Below are positions 44,172-51,787 of a stretch of 64,000 nucleotides of DNA, in pieces (within the stretch, counting starts at the first letter, position 1; every line of letters starts with the position of its first letter). Under the pieces are notes generated by a model, which saw only the letters and a list, made by a program, of their open reading frames with translations, had not been told where the DNA came from and ran no database searches. The position numbers and the translations under genes were made by a program. The stretch covers positions 128,466 to 192,465 of the forward strand of contig CAJTGB010000005.1 of NCBI GenBank assembly GCA_910575835.1. The letters are read 5' to 3'. The DNA comes from Lachnospiraceae bacterium (GTDB lineage: Bacteria > Bacillota > Clostridia > Lachnospirales > Lachnospiraceae).

Positions 44172-45303
44172 GATTTCAAAGACAGCTACACTAATTGGCG
44201 CTTGTATCCTCGGCATTGCTGCTTGTTTTGGATTGTATTATCTGGTAGATAAGGTTTGGAACGGCTTTTTTGTGGATTGGTTCACGGCCAAGTACATGAA
44301 TACGCACGAGGTTTATTCTGCTGATGTGGGAAAAGATATTCTTGTTACAGAGCCTTTGTGGTCGGAGCTGAAAGTCTTTATCTTGACAGTTCTGATTATA
44401 ATCGTACTTATCTGCATTGCAATTACTTTTGCGGTTGCAAATTTACATGCAAAGGCGGAAGTGAGAAAATCCATCACTGCGACTTCGGTGATGCTGCATG
44501 ATTTTATGATAGAAGAAAAAGGAAATATAGATATTTTCCCAAAAGAGTATGCCGAAATTTCAGCTCAGATGTCCGAAATAAAATCCACGATGCAGCGGCA
44601 TGAACAAATGTTAAAGGAAGAAGCAAGCAGAAAAAATGATTTGATTGCTTATCTTGCACATGATTTAAAGACACCGCTTACCTCTGTTATTGGATATTTA
44701 GCATTATTGGATGAAGCACAGGATATGCCGATAGAACAAAAAACAAAATATGTAAATATTGCATTAAGCAAAGCACTTCGTTTAGAAAAGCTTATCAACG
44801 AATTTTTTGATATAACACGATATAATCTGCAACAAATTGATTTGGAAAAAGAATCTATAAACCTCTGTCATATGTTGGTTCAAATGACAGATGAATTTTA
44901 CCCACTGTTAAATGCTCATGGTAATCAAACAGAGGTATGTGTTGATGAAGATGTAACGGTTTATGGGGATTCTATGAAGTTAGCCAGAGTTTTCAATAAC
45001 ATTTTAAAAAATGCGATTTATTACAGTTACCCAGATACTACAATTAAAATATGGGCTGAAAGCACAGATACGGATGTTTGGATTTATTTTTGCAATAAAG
45101 GAAAGACAATTCCCGCAGGTAAGTTAAATTCTATTTTTGAGAAGTTTTTCCGTATGGATGAAGCACGTTCGACGAATACGGGAGGTGCAGGATTGGGGCT
45201 GGCGATTGCAAAAGAAATCATAACACTGCATGGAGGTAAAATTACTGCCGAAAGTGAAAACGAATCAACAACTTTCCGTATCTCTTTACCTGTAACACAT
45301 TAG
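44149..45303 (+). CDS. vanS: VanS-type sensor histidine kinase
   Basis: A 384-residue membrane kinase starting at a GTG inside the vanR end (22-base overlap). Two membrane segments (about residues 12-32 and 75-98) bracket a small external loop of roughly 45 residues, short for direct peptidoglycan sensing. Then HAMP-like linker, phospho-acceptor histidine in AHDLKTPLTSVIGYL, N-box NILKNAIYY and G-box GGAGLGLAIAKE. It controls VanR and is expected to respond to glycopeptide-induced wall stress. Confidence 0.92.
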   Translation: MDTKLKIKISKTATLIGACILGIAACFGLYYLVDKVWNGFFVDWFTAKYMNTHEVYSADVGKDILVTEPLWSELKVFILTVLIIIVLICIAITFAVANLHAKAEVRKSITATSVMLHDFMIEEKGNIDIFPKEYAEISAQMSEIKSTMQRHEQMLKEEASRKNDLIAYLAHDLKTPLTSVIGYLALLDEAQDMPIEQKTKYVNIALSKALRLEKLINEFFDITRYNLQQIDLEKESINLCHMLVQMTDEFYPLLNAHGNQTEVCVDEDVTVYGDSMKLARVFNNILKNAIYYSYPDTTIKIWAESTDTDVWIYFCNKGKTIPAGKLNSIFEKFFRMDEARSTNTGGAGLGLAIAKEIITLHGGKITAESENESTTFRISLPVTH

Positions 45304-45319
45304 TAAAATATATAGACTC

Positions 45320-45340
45320 TCTTAGCATTTTCTTAGGAAA
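45320..45340 (+). promoter_or_regulatory. putative VanR box upstream of vanG
   Basis: TCTTA (45320-45324) and TCTTA (45331-45335), 11 bases start to start, followed by GGAAA. It matches the pair before vanR in spacing and flanks. An A+T-rich stretch with TATTAA (45353-45358) follows and could be the -10 of the vanG promoter. Confidence 0.6.
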
Positions 45341-45365
45341 TAGAAAATTGAATATTAAAGTATGG

Positions 45366-45413
45366 ATAGCTTCTGTTCAGTAGAATGAATACTGAATAGA
45401 AGCTATTTGTTTT
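45366..45413 (+). terminator. long hairpin in the vanS-vanG gap
   Basis: ATAGCTTCTGTTCAGTA (45366-45382) pairs with TACTGAATAGAAGCTAT (45390-45406), 17 pairs including one G-U, 7-base loop, then TTGTTTTG. It can end vanRS transcription. Because it lies downstream of the VanR box it would also be at the 5' end of the vanG mRNA. Confidence 0.75.
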
Positions 45414-45449
45414 GTATGAGAAGAAGTATAGAAAAAGGAGGATTTCATA

Positions 45450-46511
45450 ATGAATCAACAAAAGAAAGTTGCCGTTTTTTTTGGTGGCTGCTCCACAGAA
45501 TATGCTGTTTCGTTGCAGTCGGCATATGCGGTAATCAAGTGTATTGACACAAAGAAATATGTACCAATCTTAATAGGCATTGCCCCTCACTCTGGCAAAT
45601 GGTACTGGTATCAAGGGGAACTGGAAAAGATAAAGGAGGATAATTGGCAGTCAGAAGAAAACTGTACGCCAGTATTCCCGTCTTTTGACAGAGCAGTTCA
45701 CGGGTTGTGTTACTTGGACAATCATCATTTAAAGATAATTTCATTCGATGCCGCATTGCCAGTTTTACATGGAAAGAACGGGGAAGATGGAACAATTCAA
45801 GGTGTTCTGGATTTGATGGGGATTCCTGTTATCGGATGTGGTTTATTATCTTCCGCTTTGTGTATGGATAAAGAACTGGCTCATCGTATCGTACAAATGA
45901 GCGGAATAAAAGCTGCACGGTCTTTTATCGTTAAGACAAATTATTCAAAGGAAATGGTTCAGAAAAAAGCCCTAGAGCTTGGCTATCCTTTATTCGTAAA
46001 GCCTGTACGGTCTGGTTCATCGTTTGGGATTTCAAAAGTCTTACATGAACAGGATTTGATTTTAGCAATCGAAAGTGCCTCCCTACATGATTCTACCGTT
46101 ATTCTGGAAGAAATGGTTGATGGTTTTGAGGTTGGATGTGCAGTTTTGGGGAACAAGGATTCCAATTTGATTGTGGGTGAGGTTGATGAGATTGAATTGT
46201 CGGATGGATTTTTTGATTACACAGAGAAATATACATTGAAAACTTCCAGTATTCATGTACCTGCACGTATTTCTCCACAAAAGGCAAAAGAAATCAAAGA
46301 AACAGCTCTTGAAATTTATAAAGCATTAAATTGCTGCTGTTTTGCAAGGGTGGATATGTTTTTGACTCCCGCAGGGGAAATTTATTTTAATGAAGTAAAC
46401 ACAATCCCCGGCTTTACGGAGCATAGCCGTTATCCCAATATGTTAAAAGAAGCAGGTCTGCCATTTGATGAAGTAATCGAACGCTTGATTGAAATGGGGG
46501 TATCGAAGTGA
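45450..46511 (+). CDS. vanG: D-alanine--D-serine ligase, VanG type
   Basis: A 353-residue ATP-grasp ligase that makes D-Ala-D-Ser for low-affinity peptidoglycan precursors. N-terminal FGGCSTEYAVSLQSAYAV, PVLHGKNGEDGTIQG, LSSALCMDKELAH, PLFVKPVRSGSSFGISKV and NEVNTIPGFTEHSRYP match VanG closely. The EKYTLK loop, also present in enterococcal VanG, fits a D-Ser rather than D-lactate ligase. GGAGG precedes the ATG. The stop overlaps vanXY by 4 bases. Specificity is inferred from similarity and from the linked racemase genes. Confidence 0.93.
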   Translation: MNQQKKVAVFFGGCSTEYAVSLQSAYAVIKCIDTKKYVPILIGIAPHSGKWYWYQGELEKIKEDNWQSEENCTPVFPSFDRAVHGLCYLDNHHLKIISFDAALPVLHGKNGEDGTIQGVLDLMGIPVIGCGLLSSALCMDKELAHRIVQMSGIKAARSFIVKTNYSKEMVQKKALELGYPLFVKPVRSGSSFGISKVLHEQDLILAIESASLHDSTVILEEMVDGFEVGCAVLGNKDSNLIVGEVDEIELSDGFFDYTEKYTLKTSSIHVPARISPQKAKEIKETALEIYKALNCCCFARVDMFLTPAGEIYFNEVNTIPGFTEHSRYPNMLKEAGLPFDEVIERLIEMGVSK

Positions 46512-47281
46512 CACAGATTGAATTGACAAAAGACAACACATATCATGGGAACTTAATACTTGTAACGCCAGATTATCCGCTTATGAAGTTCCCGTGCATG
46601 GAAGATATGCAGCCAGCAATTAAAGAACAGCCAGAAATACAAATGAATGAGCAGGCGGCTAATTTATTACAGCTAATATTAGCAAAAATTCATTGCAAAA
46701 ATGAAATTGTAGCTGTAAGCGGTTTCCGCACACAGGAAGAACAGGAAAAAATATGGAATGATACGTTAGCTGAAAGCGGTCTTGATTTCACAAAAAAATA
46801 TGTGGCAGCGCCCAGACATAGCGAGCATCAGACAGGACTTGCCATAGACCTTGCAGAGAACAAGGAACAGATTGACTTTATCTGCCCGCATTTTCCATAT
46901 ACGGGGATTTGTGGGGAGTTCAGAGCAACCGCTCCCCGATTCGGTTTTGTTGAAAGGTATGTGTCTGGGAAAGAACAGATAACGGGTATTGGAGCAGAAC
47001 CGTGGCATTTCCGCTATGTGGGTTATCCCCATTCTGGCATTATGGCAGAAAAGGATATGGCTTTAGAAGAATACATTTGCTTTTTAAAGGAAACTACCGA
47101 TTTAAGACATCCTTATATTTATAACAGTTCTAAAGCGGACAAAATCGAAATTTCGTATGTTTTTTTAGATGGCGGTCACTCTGTAAAACTTGATGTATCG
47201 GAGATGTCGCCGTATATGATTTCGGGTACAAACGAGGGAGGGGCTATTTTAAGTAGATGGAGGGAATATTATGCGTCATAA
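46508..47281 (+). CDS. vanXY: D,D-dipeptidase/D,D-carboxypeptidase VanXY
   Basis: A 257-residue zinc peptidase of the VanY/VanXY family that destroys D-Ala-D-Ala dipeptide and removes terminal D-Ala from precursors. Zinc-site motifs: SEHQTGLAID (His and Asp ligands) and EPWHFRYVG (catalytic Glu and third ligand His). Substrate stretch SGFRTQEEQEKIW. No signal peptide or membrane anchor, as for cytoplasmic VanXY and unlike VanY. Overlaps vanG (4 bases) and vanTm (11 bases). Confidence 0.92.
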   Translation: MTQIELTKDNTYHGNLILVTPDYPLMKFPCMEDMQPAIKEQPEIQMNEQAANLLQLILAKIHCKNEIVAVSGFRTQEEQEKIWNDTLAESGLDFTKKYVAAPRHSEHQTGLAIDLAENKEQIDFICPHFPYTGICGEFRATAPRFGFVERYVSGKEQITGIGAEPWHFRYVGYPHSGIMAEKDMALEEYICFLKETTDLRHPYIYNSSKADKIEISYVFLDGGHSVKLDVSEMSPYMISGTNEGGAILSRWREYYAS

Positions 47282-48287
47282 AACATTTGCAGGAATAGAT
47301 TATTTCCGCTTAATAGCTGCTTTCATGGTGATTGCAATTCATATATCGCCATTGTCAGTCTGGAGTGAGGGAATTGATTATTTAATTACCTATTGTATTG
47401 GCAGAATTGCTGTTCCATTTTTCTTTATGACGACAGGATATTTTGTATTAGCTCCCTATGTGCTTAGCAATTTTAAAAAGAAATATGCTCTCCGTAAATA
47501 CCTTGTTAAAAATATAAGACTGTACCTTATTGTGACTGCTGTTTATATACCTATTTCAATATATTCTGGGAATATGCCAAAATCTATCATGGAGTTTATA
47601 AAGCAGCTTCTTTTTGACGGCACGTTCTATCATTTGTGGTATTTTCCCGCCGCAATTATTGGGTGTGTTCTTCTTGCGTATCTGACAAAAAAATCAGTTC
47701 AGGCAGCAGTTTACTTTTCGCTCATTGCTTATGTGATAGGAGTATTTGGTGATTCCTATTATGGTCTTATAGAAAATGTGCCTTTACTACGCACGTTATA
47801 TACTGGCATTTTCTATGTCAGCAGTTATACAAGAAACGGTATTTTCTTTGCGCCAATTTATATCCTGCTCGGTATGCTGCTGGCTGTTGACGAATTTCAT
47901 TGTGGGGAACAGGTATGTAAATGGGGACTTGCGTTAGCATCGTTACTTATGCTTTTAGAGGGATGGATTACTTATTCTTTCCATATCCAAAAGCATAATA
48001 GTATGTATTTCTTTTTGCTGCCAGTGATGTATTTTTTGTTTCAATTACTGCTTGAAATTTCTGGGAAAGCTCCCGCTTGGATACGGAATGGCTCAATGGT
48101 GCTGTATATTATTCATCCTGCGGTAATTGTTGCCCACCGGTTAATCGCTAAAGTGACAGGACTTACAAAAATACTTGTGGACAATTCCTTTTTCCAATAT
48201 ATTTCGGTCTGTCTATTGTCATTGGCAGCTATGTTTATTATTCAAATATTTTTTGAAAGGGGAGTTAGAAATGTATCAAAAAGGTAG
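47271..48287 (+). CDS. vanTm: VanT membrane component (acyltransferase-3 fold), separate gene
   Basis: A 338-residue membrane protein of about ten segments with the acyltransferase-3 start (KTFAGIDYFRLIAAFMVIAIHISPL) seen at the N-terminus of fused VanT serine racemases. It probably brings L-serine into the cell for racemisation. In most vanC/vanE/vanG-type clusters this domain is fused to the racemase; here the frame ends GVRNVSKR and the racemase starts in another frame. Separate vanTm and vanTr genes are known in the enterococcal vanL cluster, so this split is functional in principle. Confidence 0.88.
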   Translation: MRHKTFAGIDYFRLIAAFMVIAIHISPLSVWSEGIDYLITYCIGRIAVPFFFMTTGYFVLAPYVLSNFKKKYALRKYLVKNIRLYLIVTAVYIPISIYSGNMPKSIMEFIKQLLFDGTFYHLWYFPAAIIGCVLLAYLTKKSVQAAVYFSLIAYVIGVFGDSYYGLIENVPLLRTLYTGIFYVSSYTRNGIFFAPIYILLGMLLAVDEFHCGEQVCKWGLALASLLMLLEGWITYSFHIQKHNSMYFFLLPVMYFLFQLLLEISGKAPAWIRNGSMVLYIIHPAVIVAHRLIAKVTGLTKILVDNSFFQYISVCLLSLAAMFIIQIFFERGVRNVSKR

Positions 48288-49422
48288 GGCGTGGATTGAA
48301 CTGGATATGGACAATCTGGCTTACAATATAAGGCAATTCAGAAAAATACTTTCTCCTAAGTGTGCGATTATGCCCGCCGTTAAAGCAAATGCCTATGGAC
48401 ATGGTGCTGTCCTTATTGCAAAAGCATTGCAGGATTTGGAAATTAAAGATTTTTGCGTGGCATCAGTAAATGAAGCGGCCCTGCTTAGAAAAGCAGGGAT
48501 TTTAGGGCAGATTTTGATTTTGGGATATACCTCGCCAAATCAGTTTTCTGATTTGGTGAAGTACAAGCTTACACAAACCGTAGTTGATTACCCCTACGCA
48601 AAACTGCTGAATGACTTTGGACAAGCAGTCTTTGTCCACATAGGAATAGATACGGGTATGCATCGCTTAGGGGAAAGAAGCGAAAATATAAAGGAGATTT
48701 GTAAAATCTGGGAGTTTGAGAATCTGAAGATAACAGGTGTATATTCCCATTTGTGTATGTCAGATGGAGCTAGTGATGCGGAACGGGATATTACTCTGAA
48801 ACAAATTGAGGAATTTAATATGGTAATAAACTCGCTGCATAGAAAAGGGATACATCATTTTAAAACGCACATACAAGGAAGTTATGGCGTACTGAATTAT
48901 CCCGCTTTGAAATTTGACTATGCACGATTAGGAATCGCACTTTATGGTGTATTAAGCTCTCCGAAAGATAGAATTATTTCTAATACAAAATTGAAACCAG
49001 TTTTATCATTAAAAGCCAGAATTGCGTGTGTAAAGCGATTACATAAAGGCGAAGCGCTCGGTTATGGTCTGACTTATAAGGCTGGAAAAGAAATGCAGAT
49101 TGCTACTGTTGCAGTCGGATATGCAGATGGGATTCCCCGCGAATTGTCAAATAAGGGATTTACTCTGATAAACGGGCAGAAAGCAGCCATTGTCGGCCGT
49201 GTTTGTATGGATCAGTTAATGGTAGATGTGACAGATATTAAGGGCGTGTCTTGCGGGGATGAAGCCATATTTATTGGGAAAAGCGGACACAGTGAAATCA
49301 TGGCTGCCGACCTTGCAGATAGTATAAACACTATATCAAATGAAATTTTAAGCCAATTAGGAAGTCGTTTAGGCAGAGTATCAATAAAAGAAAGTCAAGG
49401 GAAAGAGTTCGACGGATTATGA
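48271..49422 (+). CDS. vanTr: VanT racemase component (serine/alanine racemase fold)
   Basis: A 383-residue PLP enzyme of the alanine racemase family: PLP lysine in AVKANAYGHG (Lys38), VCMDQLMVDVTD near the C-terminus and GYADGIPR. With vanG and vanTm it should supply D-serine. ATG 48271 is chosen: GGGGAG lies 8 bases before it and homology starts at RAWIELDMDNL. The start is 17 bases inside vanTm, giving translational coupling. An upstream in-frame ATG (48175) would add residues that are out-of-frame vanTm. Whether it prefers serine or alanine cannot be settled by eye. Confidence 0.92.
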   Translation: MYQKGRAWIELDMDNLAYNIRQFRKILSPKCAIMPAVKANAYGHGAVLIAKALQDLEIKDFCVASVNEAALLRKAGILGQILILGYTSPNQFSDLVKYKLTQTVVDYPYAKLLNDFGQAVFVHIGIDTGMHRLGERSENIKEICKIWEFENLKITGVYSHLCMSDGASDAERDITLKQIEEFNMVINSLHRKGIHHFKTHIQGSYGVLNYPALKFDYARLGIALYGVLSSPKDRIISNTKLKPVLSLKARIACVKRLHKGEALGYGLTYKAGKEMQIATVAVGYADGIPRELSNKGFTLINGQKAAIVGRVCMDQLMVDVTDIKGVSCGDEAIFIGKSGHSEIMAADLADSINTISNEILSQLGSRLGRVSIKESQGKEFDGL

Positions 49423-49502
49423 TAAAGTTTGACAAACTATGGGAAACGGCTGATGCTGCCACTAGGCAAAGAAATGTGGCGAATTCCATGTAGGCAAAGA
49501 AC

Positions 49503-49555
49503 GAATCCCCCGACTGTAATGGCGTACAGTCGAGGGATTCTTCTTTTCTTTTTAT
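49503..49555 (+). terminator. terminator after the van operon
   Basis: GAATCCCCCGACTGT pairs with ACAGTCGAGGGATTC (one mismatch), followed by TTCTTTTCTTTTTA. A clear end for the van transcript. Confidence 0.9.
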
Positions 49556-49579
49556 AGTGGTAAAGCCTCCGCTAAAACC

Positions 49580-49852
49580 ATGCAGTTGTTTGAGACAATT
49601 TCGGATGGGAAATATCTCATTCGTGGCTTTACAAATAAGGATATACGGATCATTCTGCACCCCAAAATCCATGCTGAGAAGAAGGTGCGTGGAAAAATGA
49701 GCCGCACACTGTCTAAACTCCGTGCACATGGCTTGATACGGAAGATCCCCCATTCCCGAAAGTATCTTGTGACAGATAAGGGACGCCGCATCATGGGAGC
49801 ATTGTTTTCTGCACTTTTTCACACCTTCTTGACTGCCACAATAATTCTTTAA
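49580..49852 (+). pseudogene. C-terminal remnant of a mobile-element-type protein
   Basis: About 75 residues resemble the C-terminal part of a widespread group of roughly 450-residue insertion-element-associated proteins: DGKYLIRGFTNKDIRIILHP, then KMSRTLSKLRAHGLIRKIPH and KYLVTDKGRRIMGAL. The N-terminal five sixths are missing and no ribosome site lies before the ATG. The last residues (FHTFLTATIIL) leave the family pattern. It lies right after the van terminator and may mark how the block arrived. Recognition rests on remembered family pattern only. Confidence 0.55.
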
Positions 49853-49951
49853 ATCCATTGGCTGCTGGTTCCACAAGAAAGCGGAACAATCCCTTTTTAT
49901 CTGAATTAACATAATAATTCTTAGAAACATTTATTACATTGCGGGCAGCCA

Positions 49952-49992
49952 AAAAGAAACGGAAAAGAGAATCCCTCAATTCCGTTTCTTTT
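49952..49992. terminator. bidirectional terminator before the surface-protein operon end
   Basis: AAAAGAAACGGAA pairs perfectly with TTCCGTTTCTTTT over a 15-base loop. The minus strand ends TTTCTTTTTGG after the stop of the smaller surface protein. Confidence 0.85.
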
Positions 49993-49996
49993 CTTA

Positions 49997-51760
49997 TTAT
50001 TTATAAGCCTTTTTCTTTCTCATGACACTTCCAACGAAGACAGAAGCCATCAAAATCATTGTAACAAACAATACTATATTTGCCTCATCTCCGGTCTTTG
50101 GGGAAGTTACAGTTTGTCCATCGGCATTATTCTGACCGCCCTGATCCTTTGATGAATTGTTCTGGTTACTTCCCTGATTCCCATTCCCCGGCTGACTATT
50201 GGAATCGTCTCCCTGGTTACCCTGGCCTCCCTGGTTATCCTGATTATCATCCTTGTCAGAAAAACTTGGTTTACCAGTTCCGGATGATGCTGTTCTATCG
50301 CTATATACTAACGCATATGGAGAGAACGAGTCTGTCTCGAATGAAATAACCCAATCCTTTACTTCTGATTTCAGTTCTTCCGCTTTTGATTCCGATTCAT
50401 TACTGTTATTGTAATGAAGTATCTTATAGGTACGTCCGCTTTTGCGGAGAGCTTCCGGTATCTGGAGATTAATGGTAATCTTTTGATCTAATTTATTGAT
50501 AGATATATTCTCTAATCCTGCTACCTTCTGCCCGTTTTGCAATACATCTGCCAGAATATTGATATCATAATACTGTCCAATAATTTCTTTACTTCCTAAT
50601 TTAGCCTGAAATCCATCCTTTACTTCCTGCTGTACTGCCGAACTTTCCTGAACCGTAAGATTCAATTTAGAAGATACCTTATAATCATCCCCTAACTTGG
50701 CCAATTGTTCCGCATAATTCTTCTCTATGTATGTAAGAGCATTATTCCCAATCACTGAACCCGTTCCTTCTGATACGGTAATCTGTTCAGAACCAACGTT
50801 AAATTCTGTATTCTTATCAGCATTACCTTCCCCTGTCAGATCATAGCTGCTGATATCTATCTTCCACGCACTGTCTCCATACACTCCGTACTCTGGATCA
50901 TAAACCTCTATACTGCTAATCTGTACAGTTTCCCCTGAGTCAGACAAAGCAAATGCATTAATCGTTATATCACCTGTTTGTGGATAATCTTTTAGATCTT
51001 TTCCTGCCTGCACCCATATCTTGGCGCTCTCTCCAATGCCGTATATAAGATCTTCTTTGCTCAGTGTCAGAGTCCCAGCCTCCATATCGTATGCAAAGTG
51101 CTCGCTTCCAACAGAGATATTATGATAATATTTATCATCTACTTGCAACTGCTGCCAAGCAAAGAACTGCAACTCACTGATTGACTGCAACTCATAAGAT
51201 CCTGTTCCATTCTTGAATGAAAATGTAATATCCTGACTGCCGTCAAATTTTGCCGTCTTTTGTTCTGCTTTCCACTTCTGACTGCCCATTTCCGCTGGAA
51301 CCTCTAATGTCATACCTCCTCTTGTACCAATCCAACTGCCATCTGATATCAAATAGAATCTTACTTCTATTTGATACTCCCCGCCTTCTAAATCCAGATC
51401 TGAAAAGATTGCCGTATCATCTTCCAATACCGCCTCAAATACCTGATTGCCGCCGCTCAGCGATAATAATACCGTCACATCCTCTGCAGCATAATCCCCC
51501 CATATAACAGGAATTCTCACGCTTCCATTCTCACATGTAAAATTCCTACCTGCCAGACTCGGAAGCTCCTTTACACCGCCTGCCTGAGATTCATTATCCG
51601 GCGTTTCAACCGGTGTTCCTTCCGGCGTAACTATAACGCCATTATCCAGATTACTATCCAACTCCCCTGCAAAAACTGTTTGAGTGGCTGTGCATAATAA
51701 TGCAGCCGTCAGAATCAAACTCTTAAAACATTTTCCTTTCTTACTTACTGCCTTCTTCAT
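49997..51760 (-). CDS. sortase-anchored surface protein
   Basis: A 587-residue secreted protein: signal peptide to about residue 32 (LILTAALLCTATQTVFA), beta-rich central region (residues 50-480), a Gly/Gln/Asn-rich spacer (GGQGNQGDDSNSQPGNGNQ), then SPKTGD at about 553, a hydrophobic stretch and MRKKKAYK, a complete cell-wall sorting signal. The domain before the spacer ends SFSPYALVYSD, a common ending of Bacillota surface modules. The binding target is unknown. It lies 27 bases behind the larger surface protein and is probably cotranscribed. Confidence 0.88.
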   Translation of the reverse strand: MKKAVSKKGKCFKSLILTAALLCTATQTVFAGELDSNLDNGVIVTPEGTPVETPDNESQAGGVKELPSLAGRNFTCENGSVRIPVIWGDYAAEDVTVLLSLSGGNQVFEAVLEDDTAIFSDLDLEGGEYQIEVRFYLISDGSWIGTRGGMTLEVPAEMGSQKWKAEQKTAKFDGSQDITFSFKNGTGSYELQSISELQFFAWQQLQVDDKYYHNISVGSEHFAYDMEAGTLTLSKEDLIYGIGESAKIWVQAGKDLKDYPQTGDITINAFALSDSGETVQISSIEVYDPEYGVYGDSAWKIDISSYDLTGEGNADKNTEFNVGSEQITVSEGTGSVIGNNALTYIEKNYAEQLAKLGDDYKVSSKLNLTVQESSAVQQEVKDGFQAKLGSKEIIGQYYDINILADVLQNGQKVAGLENISINKLDQKITINLQIPEALRKSGRTYKILHYNNSNESESKAEELKSEVKDWVISFETDSFSPYALVYSDRTASSGTGKPSFSDKDDNQDNQGGQGNQGDDSNSQPGNGNQGSNQNNSSKDQGGQNNADGQTVTSPKTGDEANIVLFVTMILMASVFVGSVMRKKKAYK

Positions 51761-51787
51761 TACATTTCATTTTCCTTTCTATGATAT

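Noticed and set aside
48175..48270. Longer start for the racemase (ATG 48175)
   Set aside because: The added residues are the vanTm coding sequence read out of frame; ATG 48271 has a proper ribosome site and starts at the domain boundary.
49791..49979. Minus-strand 62-residue ORF after the van block
   Set aside because: No ribosome site, no family recognised, and it runs through the terminator hairpin arm; probably a shadow of the degraded element.
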